Positions 1 through 5,638 of a stretch of DNA of 11,844 nt are shown here, piece after piece. The notes beneath the pieces are model-generated. The model was not told the DNA's origin. It worked only from the letters and a program-made list of their open reading frames with translations, and made no database searches. The position numbers and the translations under genes were made by a program. Source of the DNA: Acholeplasmataceae bacterium (GTDB taxonomy: Bacteria > Bacillota_I > Bacilli_A > ML615J-28 > CAG-698); NCBI GenBank assembly GCA_012841765.1, contig DUUA01000122.1, positions 1 through 11,844 on the forward strand, in the 5' to 3' direction. Every line of letters starts with the position of its first letter. The stretch's first letter is position 1.

Positions 1-53
1 ATCTTCGAAACTTTAATATAATGAAAATAATAGAAGCGCATTTAGGTGAATAA
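1..53 (+). CDS. 3' end of an unidentified upstream gene (partial)
   Basis: One + strand frame is open from the left edge (codons starting at base 3) and ends with TAA at 51-53, giving a tail that reads ...MKIIEAHLGE. Only one base separates this stop from the hutI ATG at 55, the same tight packing seen at the next junction, so it is probably the last codons of the preceding operon gene. The other two frames stop at 14-16 and 19-21. Sixteen residues are too few to name the product. By context another histidine-degradation gene such as hutH, hutU or glutamate formimidoyltransferase would fit, but this is inference only. Confidence 0.5.
   Translation, partial: LRNFNIMKIIEAHLGE
44..48 (+). promoter_or_regulatory. 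Ribosome binding site that sets the hutI start
   Basis: AGGTG lies six bases before the ATG at 55. A longer reading from the GTG at 46 would put the start codon inside this Shine-Dalgarno sequence and leave the GTG without one. ATG 55 is therefore preferred, removing three residues from the longest possible reading. Confidence 0.7.
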
Positions 54-54
54 T

Positions 55-1317
55 ATGAAAGCAGATTTAATCATTTTCAATATAAAAAGAATATATACTC
101 CTTATTTAATTCCCCCTGTTCGTGGAAAAGAAATGAGTAAAATTAAAATATTTGAAAATCCTTTTATTGTTATTAAGGATCAAAAAATCCTTAATATTGG
201 TATTGGTGATTATCAGGAATTTGTCAATGATAAGACAATTTTATTTAATGCTTTAGGGAAAATTTGTTTACCAGGCTTTGTTGATTCTCATTCTCATTTA
301 GTTCATGCAGGTTCACGAGAAAATGAATTTGCTTTGTTAAAAAAAGATATTTCTTATTTAGATATTTTAAAAGCTGGTGGAGGAATATTAGGAACAGTTG
401 AAAAAACAAGGAATGCTAGTTTTGAAGAACTATATTTTAAAGCAAAAAAATCATTAGATATTATGATGAGTTATGGGGTTGTAGTTTTAGAAGCAAAAAG
501 TGGGTATGGACTTAATTATGAAACGGAAATTAAGCAATTAAAAGTGAGTAATAAATTACATGAAGAGCATCCTATTCATATAGTGTCCACATATATGGGA
601 GCCCATGCTATTCCGATTGAATATAAAGATAATAGAAGAGCTTATATTAATCAATTACTAATAGACTTAAAATCTCTTAAGAAAACAGGGTTATCAGAAT
701 CTGTTGATGTGTTTTGTGAGAATGGAGTTTTTAATTTAAAAGAAACAGAAGAAATTTTATCATACGCAAAAGAATTAGGCTTCAAAGTAAAACTTCATGC
801 AGATGAAATTAAACCTCTTGGTGGGACAAAACTGGGTGTAGATTTAGGAGCAACAAGCGTTGATCATTTGATGGCTTCATCAAATGAAGATATTATTTTA
901 CTAGGAAAGAGTAATACAATTGGAAACTTACTTCCAGGGACTTCATTTTATTTAGGAAAAGGATATGCTAATGCAAGATATATGATTGATAATAATGTAG
1001 CTATTAGTATTTCTGGCGATTACAATCCTGGAAGTTGCCCAACGGAAAACTTTCAGTTAATTATGCAGTTATCTGCAAATTATTTAAAAATGACCTCAGA
1101 AGAAATACTAAACGCAGTAACTATTAATCCTGCTTATCATCTAGGTATTAGTAAAAATAAAGGAAGTATTGAAATTTCTAAAGATGCTGATTTAATTTTA
1201 CTTGATATTGAAAATTTAGATTATCTTTTCTATCATTTTGGAACTAATCATGTAACAGATGTATTTATTAAAGGTAAACATGTTGTAAAAGACAAACAAA
1301 TAATAAGGGAGAAATAA
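55..1317 (+). CDS. hutI: Imidazolonepropionase (HutI)
   Basis: Cytoplasmic amidohydrolase of histidine degradation that opens 4-imidazolone-5-propionate to N-formimino-L-glutamate (EC 3.5.2.7). From ATG 55 it is 420 residues, the normal length for the family. Visible landmarks are the metal-binding HSH followed by LVHAGSR (His79 and His81), the SGYGL segment near 149-153, MGAHAIP with His184, HADE with His248 and Glu251, LPGTSFYLG near 293-301 and SGDYNPGSCPTEN with Asp322. These match the metal and substrate residues known for the Bacillus enzyme in order and spacing, so it looks active. The TAA overlaps the next ATG by one base (TAATG), so the two genes are translated together. It is transcribed toward the presumed origin, against its right-hand neighbours. 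The GTG at 46 is a less likely start. Confidence 0.96.
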   Translation: MKADLIIFNIKRIYTPYLIPPVRGKEMSKIKIFENPFIVIKDQKILNIGIGDYQEFVNDKTILFNALGKICLPGFVDSHSHLVHAGSRENEFALLKKDISYLDILKAGGGILGTVEKTRNASFEELYFKAKKSLDIMMSYGVVVLEAKSGYGLNYETEIKQLKVSNKLHEEHPIHIVSTYMGAHAIPIEYKDNRRAYINQLLIDLKSLKKTGLSESVDVFCENGVFNLKETEEILSYAKELGFKVKLHADEIKPLGGTKLGVDLGATSVDHLMASSNEDIILLGKSNTIGNLLPGTSFYLGKGYANARYMIDNNVAISISGDYNPGSCPTENFQLIMQLSANYLKMTSEEILNAVTINPAYHLGISKNKGSIEISKDADLILLDIENLDYLFYHFGTNHVTDVFIKGKHVVKDKQIIREK

Positions 1318-1964
1318 TGGATTTAATTAATTTAAAAGTAAAAGAATTTATTGAACAAGTGGATTCTAATTCACCTGCTCCTGGAGGAGGCAGTGTTGCT
1401 GCGTTAATGTCAGTATTAGGAGTTTCTTTAGCTAAAATGGTCGGTCATTTAACAATTAATAAAAAGAAATATTTAAAGCTAGAGGAATCTATCCAAAAAA
1501 AGTTTACTAATAGTTTAAATCAATTAGACAGTATCAAAATTGAATTAATACCTTTAATTGATGCCGATACTGAATCTTTCAATTTAATCATGAAAGCTTT
1601 TGGGTTACCTAAAAATACAGAAGTTGAAAAACAGTTAAGAAATAATGAAATAGAAGAAGCGACGATAGGAGCTATTAAAGTTCCTTTTGCGGTAGCAAAT
1701 TTATCTTTAAAAGCTTTAGAAATCTTAAGTTTTATTTTGGAATTTAGTAATAAACAAACTGTTTCTGATTTAGGCGTTTCAGTATTAGCTCTAACTAGTG
1801 GGATTGAAGGCGCTATTTATAATGTGATGATTAACATTAGTGGTTTGTTAAATGAAGAAATTAAAAAATATTATAAATTAGAAAGTAAAAAAATATTAAA
1901 TAAAACATTTACGTATAAAAATACAGTGTTACGTGATGTCTATCAATTGCTTAATATTGAATAA
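1317..1964 (+). CDS. Formimino-THF cyclodeaminase / methenyl-THF cyclohydrolase family protein
   Basis: Stand-alone member of the FTCD C-terminal-domain family (ftcD/fchA type), 215 residues, close to the usual size of about 200-210. The N-terminal SPAPGGGS signature is at 19-26, followed by a helical region with DADTESF at 82-88 and the conserved SDLGVS and NVMINISGL segments at 150-155 and 169-177. Family members convert 5-formimino-THF to 5,10-methenyl-THF plus ammonia, or hydrolyse methenyl-THF. Sitting directly behind hutI, with a one-base overlap and an AGGGAG site at about 1307-1312, it most likely disposes of the formimino group from histidine after transfer to folate, feeding the one-carbon pool. 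The required formimidoyltransferase is not in the window and would have to lie upstream. Cyclodeaminase and cyclohydrolase cannot be told apart by sequence reading alone. Confidence 0.9.
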   Translation: MDLINLKVKEFIEQVDSNSPAPGGGSVAALMSVLGVSLAKMVGHLTINKKKYLKLEESIQKKFTNSLNQLDSIKIELIPLIDADTESFNLIMKAFGLPKNTEVEKQLRNNEIEEATIGAIKVPFAVANLSLKALEILSFILEFSNKQTVSDLGVSVLALTSGIEGAIYNVMINISGLLNEEIKKYYKLESKKILNKTFTYKNTVLRDVYQLLNIE

Positions 1965-2183
1965 ACTTTTAAGTGCTAAAATAATTAGATTTATTTAAAT
2001 AATATTATGTAGTTTAAAATATAAAATCCTGGCTCTAAAAACAAAACTTGAGTCTACTTAATATTTACAGTAATAAACATAAGTAAACTTTATAAATAAA
2101 ACATAGAATGGTTAAGTAAGTTCATATAATTTTAAAACATGTTTTATAGTTCACTTAAATTTAAAAAGGTTTTAACTAAATAA
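1965..2183. other. Gene-free A+T-rich spacer after the hut genes
   Basis: About 220 bases with no convincing reading frame on either strand and no hairpin-plus-T-tract close behind the cyclodeaminase gene. The only structure I see is a 14-base perfect palindrome at 2133-2146 (core AAAACATGTTTT), flanked by the similar strings AGTTCATAT (about 2119) and AGTTCACTT (about 2148). It could be an operator-like site or chance in A/T-rich DNA. Confidence 0.4.
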
Positions 2184-2230
2184 AAAAAGCCAAGCAAATC
2201 AGATAAATTCTGAAAATTGCTTGGCTTTTT
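2184..2230. terminator. Strong bidirectional intrinsic terminator
   Basis: A 14-base-pair perfect stem pairs 2184-2197 with 2217-2230 (core GCCAAGCAA / TTGCTTGGC). The loop holds a further perfect 5-pair hairpin, TCAGA at 2199-2203 with TCTGA at 2209-2213. A-runs on the left and T-runs on the right give a U-tract in both directions. It lies between convergent units and can end both the hut transcript from the left and the serS-pepA-zinc-ribbon transcript from the right. Confidence 0.92.
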
Positions 2231-2279
2231 GTTTAATTTTAACTAATAAAAATTTATCTCTTTACAGACATTTAAAATT

Positions 2280-2633
2280 TTAGATAAGAAACATTAGAAA
2301 TACAAAAATCATTAAATTTGTGATAATTCCAGAAATACTCATCGCTAGAGTTAAACCATTGAAATTAACATTATGTTTTACTTTATTTATCAATGATATA
2401 ACAATACTGATAATTCCGATAATCAAACCAATCAAAGCTATAAAACTATGGAATGACACAATCATTGTAATAAAACTAATTTTCGCTAGAAAAGAAGATG
2501 TATTTTCTAATTTGTTTTGATCTTTTTCCAAAACTTTTGCAACACTATTTGTTTTGTTAGATATCATCATCCCACAATTAGGACAGTAAACTTCATTGTT
2601 AGCTAATTCTTTTCCACAATTTCTACAATACAT
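2280..2633 (-). CDS. Zinc-ribbon membrane protein, function unknown
   Basis: A 117-residue protein that begins with a zinc ribbon: Cys3-x2-Cys6 and Cys17-x2-Cys20 in the MYCRNCGKEL / YCPNCG pattern. A polar linker of about 25 residues (25-47) follows. The rest is strongly hydrophobic: about 48-82, long enough for two membrane passes with a turn near FHSF, and about 94-117 up to the C-terminus. The architecture resembles small zinc-ribbon plus DUF4190-type membrane proteins of Gram-positive bacteria, with the ribbon probably cytoplasmic. The ATG comes one base after the pepA stop and has no clear Shine-Dalgarno sequence, suggesting translation by coupling to pepA. It is last in the serS operon, just before the bidirectional terminator. 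The reading as a real gene is good; no function can be assigned. Confidence 0.8.
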   Translation of the reverse strand: MYCRNCGKELANNEVYCPNCGMMISNKTNSVAKVLEKDQNKLENTSSFLAKISFITMIVSFHSFIALIGLIIGIISIVISLINKVKHNVNFNGLTLAMSISGIITNLMIFVFLMFLI

Positions 2634-2634
2634 T

Positions 2635-4059
2635 TTATTTTTCTAAGTATTTATAAACAGATTTAAGTGTTGCTCCGCTTGCTCCATAAAATTGACCTTT
2701 TGATGGGCTTGTACTAAAAGCAGTTCCTGCAATATCTAAATGCATCCATTTTGTACCCTCATTGATAAATTCTGCAATGAAACCTGCAGCTCCACTTGCT
2801 CCAGCGCCTCTTCCTGTAGAATTTGTTAAATCAGCTACTTTACTTCCTCTAACTTTTTCTTTTGTAAAATCTGTAATTGGAAGTTCCCAAATACTTTCGC
2901 CTTGCCCATTTCCGCATTCAATTAATTTAGCAATATTATCTTTATCATTTCCAAATAATCCAGTTGTGTCTTCTCCTAAAGCAATTACAACTGCTCCAGT
3001 TAAAGTTGCAAAATCAATTATTTCTTGATTTCCTTGTTCTTGTGCATATGTAACTGCATCAGCTAAAGTTAATCTTCCTTCAGCATCAGTCGATACTATT
3101 TCAATAGTTTTACCATTCATTGCTGTGATAACATCATCAGGAAGTAATGCTTCCCCGTTGATTCTATTATCCGTAGCACAAATAACAACATCAATATTTT
3201 TCTTTAACCCATTTTCAACAACTGCTTCAAAGATTCCTAAAACAGTTGCTGAACCAGCCATATCGCTTTTCATAGTAACCATGTTACTTTTCAAACTATA
3301 CCCACCAGTATCAAACATTACACCTTTACCAACTAAAGCTAATTTTTCTTTAGATTTAGGATTTCCTTGATATGTTAAATGAATTAATTTTGGTTCAGCA
3401 GTAGATCCTTTATTAACTCCAAGGAAAGCTCCCATTTTCATATCTTCAATTTCTTTTTTCCCAAGTACTTTAATACTAACTTTTTTATTATTTAAGTTTT
3501 CAACAAGACTTAAAGCATATTTTGAAAGATCATCTGCAGTCATAAAATTATATGGTTTATTAACAAGATCACGAACATTATCAATTGCCACAGCAATATT
3601 ATAAGCTTCATTAACTTCCTTATCAATATCCTCATCTGTTAATAGTTGAACACTTAAGTTATTTTCAATTTTTTCTGTTTTAAACTCATCAAATACATAA
3701 TTATAATAAGCAAGCACTAAAACAATTTCTTTAATTAATTCTTTTTCATTTAGCAGTCCTAAAAAGCTTTTAATATTAATTGATAGTTCTTTGCCTATCT
3801 TATAATTAACGCCTTTAATTGCTTTTCTAAAAACTTCCATTGTGTATTTCTCTTTTTCTCCTAAACCAACAACAAAAATTTCTTTTTCATTTTCTGGATC
3901 AAATAATTTAGTAATTACACCTACTTTGCTTTCTACAAATTTATTTTTAACTAATTTGTTAACAAATTCATTTGCTTCAATAACTTCTTCATCTTGAAAT
4001 AACCCATAAACAACTGGATAGTCATTTAATTCTTTGTAATTTTTAATAATTTCTAACAT
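2635..4059 (-). CDS. pepA: Leucyl aminopeptidase, M17 family (PepA)
   Basis: Cytosolic two-metal aminopeptidase releasing N-terminal residues from peptides (EC 3.4.11.1 type); 474 residues, a typical length. The variable N-terminal domain is about 1-150 and the catalytic domain about 160-474. Metal and active-site residues are in order: GKGVMFDTGG with Lys245 and Asp250, Lys257, MKSDMAGSA with Asp266, and STDAEGRL with Asp325, Glu327 and Arg329. The signature is normally NTDAEGRL; here the first residue is Ser, while the metal ligands are intact. An AAGGAG site precedes the ATG, and serS ends 18 bases upstream with no promoter or terminator between, so it should share the serS promoter and T-box control. 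The next gene starts one base after its TAA. Family members can have secondary DNA-binding roles, but nothing here shows that. Confidence 0.96.
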   Translation of the reverse strand: MLEIIKNYKELNDYPVVYGLFQDEEVIEANEFVNKLVKNKFVESKVGVITKLFDPENEKEIFVVGLGEKEKYTMEVFRKAIKGVNYKIGKELSINIKSFLGLLNEKELIKEIVLVLAYYNYVFDEFKTEKIENNLSVQLLTDEDIDKEVNEAYNIAVAIDNVRDLVNKPYNFMTADDLSKYALSLVENLNNKKVSIKVLGKKEIEDMKMGAFLGVNKGSTAEPKLIHLTYQGNPKSKEKLALVGKGVMFDTGGYSLKSNMVTMKSDMAGSATVLGIFEAVVENGLKKNIDVVICATDNRINGEALLPDDVITAMNGKTIEIVSTDAEGRLTLADAVTYAQEQGNQEIIDFATLTGAVVIALGEDTTGLFGNDKDNIAKLIECGNGQGESIWELPITDFTKEKVRGSKVADLTNSTGRGAGASGAAGFIAEFINEGTKWMHLDIAGTAFSTSPSKGQFYGASGATLKSVYKYLEK

Positions 4060-4077
4060 CTCATTCTCCTTTTTTAC

Positions 4078-5355
4078 CTATTTTATCACATCTACTCCCA
4101 TATAGGGAATTAATACTTCGGGCACTAAAATACTTCCATCTTCTTGCTGGTAGTTTTCCATAATTGCAACTAACGTTCTTCCGACTGCAAGACCCGAACC
4201 ATTTAAAATATGTGCAAATTCTAATTTTTCATCTTTACTTCTTCTAACTTTTATATTAGCTCTTCTTGCTTGGTAATCGCCAGAATTACTAATACTACCT
4301 ATTTCTCTATATGTATTTTGAGATGGTATCCATACTTCGATATCATATGTCTTTGCCATTGCAAATCCCATATCACCACTACAAAGAGAAATAACATGAT
4401 AAGGAAGTTTTAATTCTTTTAAAACTGTTTCTGAATCAATTAACATTTTTTCCAGTTCATCATAAGAATTTTCTTCACTAGTTAATTTAATAAGTTCAAC
4501 CTTATTAAATTGATGTTGCCTAATAATCCCTCTTGTATCTCTCCCAGCACTACCAGCTTCAGATCTAAAAGCAGTAGTATAACTACAATGTTTAATTGGT
4601 AATTCATTAATATCCAAAATCTCATCTCGATACATATTAATTGTTGGAACCTCAGCAGTTGGATTTAAAAACCATTCGCCTTCTCCACCAATAACTTTAT
4701 AAGAATCATTTTCAAATTTTGGTAATTGACCAGTAGCCATCATCGATTGCCTAGAAACAATATATGGTGGAATAATTTCCACATATCCATTCTTTCTAGC
4801 ATGTAAATCCATCATAAACTTAATCAAAGAAAGTTCTAGTCTTGCTCCTAAACCTTTATAAACAACAAACCTACTTCCAGTAATCTTAGCTGCTCTTTCG
4901 AAATCTAAAATTCCAAGTTTTTCTCCCAGTTCATAATGAGGTTTAGGAGTAAAAGTAAAAGTAGTCGGTTTTAAATGCTTTCTAATTTCAACATTTTCAG
5001 ATTCATCTTTACCAATTGGTACAGATTCATGTAATAAATTTGGTGTAGACATTAAAGCAAAATTAATTTCTTCTTCTAATTGCCTAATTTCATTATCAAA
5101 ATTTGTAATTTTGTCACCAATCGTGGCAACAGTTTTTAAAACTTCTGTTGCATCTTGTTTATTTCTTTTTAAAATACCAATTTCTTTACTCGTTTCATTT
5201 CTTAATTTCTTAAGTTGTTCAACCTCAGTAATTAGTTCTCTTCTCTTTTCATCTTTATTAACGATATCTCTTAAATAACTAAAATCACCATTTCTAGTAG
5301 CTAGTCTTGCAATTACTTCTTCTAAATTTTCCCTTACATACTTTATATCTAACAT
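4078..5355 (-). CDS. serS: Seryl-tRNA synthetase (class II)
   Basis: Charges tRNA-Ser with serine using ATP (EC 6.1.1.11), cytoplasmic homodimer; 425 residues, standard for bacteria. Residues about 30-105 form the charged, heptad-like coiled-coil arm that grips the long variable arm of tRNA-Ser. The catalytic core shows the serine-binding TAEVP at 233-237, motif 2 FRSEAGSAGRDTRG at 263-276, then SGDMGFAMAKTYDIEVW around 326-342 and motif 3 with GSGLAVGRT at 386-394. The segment often written SSCSN reads GSISN here (353-357), before the conserved QARRANI. A strong AAGGAGG at 5361-5367 sits just before the ATG and just after the T-box terminator, so translation should depend on readthrough. It is the first gene of a three-gene operon with pepA and the zinc-ribbon protein; the stop is TAG. 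Confidence 0.98.
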   Translation of the reverse strand: MLDIKYVRENLEEVIARLATRNGDFSYLRDIVNKDEKRRELITEVEQLKKLRNETSKEIGILKRNKQDATEVLKTVATIGDKITNFDNEIRQLEEEINFALMSTPNLLHESVPIGKDESENVEIRKHLKPTTFTFTPKPHYELGEKLGILDFERAAKITGSRFVVYKGLGARLELSLIKFMMDLHARKNGYVEIIPPYIVSRQSMMATGQLPKFENDSYKVIGGEGEWFLNPTAEVPTINMYRDEILDINELPIKHCSYTTAFRSEAGSAGRDTRGIIRQHQFNKVELIKLTSEENSYDELEKMLIDSETVLKELKLPYHVISLCSGDMGFAMAKTYDIEVWIPSQNTYREIGSISNSGDYQARRANIKVRRSKDEKLEFAHILNGSGLAVGRTLVAIMENYQQEDGSILVPEVLIPYMGVDVIK

Positions 5356-5374
5356 AATTTCCTCCTTATGATAT

Positions 5375-5405
5375 AAAAAAATCCCTTATTTTAATAAATA
5401 AGGGA
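5375..5405 (-). terminator. Intrinsic terminator of the serS T-box leader
   Basis: On the - strand a perfect 8-pair stem (5405-5398 with 5389-5382, TCCCTTAT / ATAAGGGA) with an 8-base loop is followed by seven U (5381-5375). Its 5' arm contains the CCCT (5404-5401) that would pair with the AGGG (5429-5426) of the T-box sequence in the antiterminator, so the two folds exclude each other. Confidence 0.93.
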
Positions 5406-5600
5406 CGAATAAATCCGCGGTGCCACCCTAGTTAGATATAAAAATACCTCACTTTATTGGCTGTAACGTTCCAAAACGGAAGTTTTTAAACTTCACCTAA
5501 AAGATAGATTCAAAAAGTCATCTCTTTAGTTTCCACCAAACACTAAATCTCTAGACAGATGTTTATTTTTTACTATTTCTTTATCTTCGGCTATTCAGTT
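5375..5600 (-). promoter_or_regulatory. Serine-specific T-box leader of serS
   Basis: The leader senses uncharged tRNA-Ser and switches a terminator off. The T-box sequence AGGGTGGCACCGCGG is at 5429-5415. Its TGGC bulge would pair with an acceptor end GCCA, and the G discriminator expected from the C is the one used by tRNA-Ser. Stem I is recognisable: AGTA (5574-5571) on the 5' side, an apical hairpin TTTAGT...ACTAAA around a GGTGG loop (about 5548-5526), then GAA followed by the specifier TCT (5508-5506, a Ser codon). AGTA opposite GAA-specifier is the usual specifier-loop arrangement. The lower stem can form from AAAGA with TCTTT. The terminator/antiterminator pair is described with the terminator entry. 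Predicted effect: serS, pepA and the zinc-ribbon gene are expressed when tRNA-Ser is poorly charged. Confidence 0.95.
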
Positions 5601-5605
5601 AAACA

Positions 5606-5634
5606 ATTATATTATAGATATCCATTATTGTCAA
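5606..5634 (-). promoter_or_regulatory. Perfect consensus housekeeping promoter for serS
   Basis: TTGACA (5634-5629) and TATAAT (5611-5606) match the sigma-70/SigA consensus at all 12 positions, with the optimal spacer of 17 bases. Transcription would start near 5599, just before Stem I of the T-box. The -35 hexamer begins only four bases after the gyrA stop codon. Confidence 0.9.
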
Positions 5635-5638
5635 TAAA

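Noticed and set aside
46..54. GTG at 46 as the hutI start, adding three residues
   Set aside because: The GTG overlaps the AGGTG ribosome binding site of the ATG at 55 and has no site of its own; family proteins also do not need the extra residues.
2762..3370. Reading frames of 81-88 codons on the + strand opposite pepA
   Set aside because: They are antisense to well-conserved pepA coding sequence, have low-complexity Ser/Pro/Leu-rich translations and no ribosome sites.
5356..5638. A separate small gene in the gyrA-serS gap
   Set aside because: The interval is fully explained by the promoter, T-box leader, terminator and serS ribosome site.
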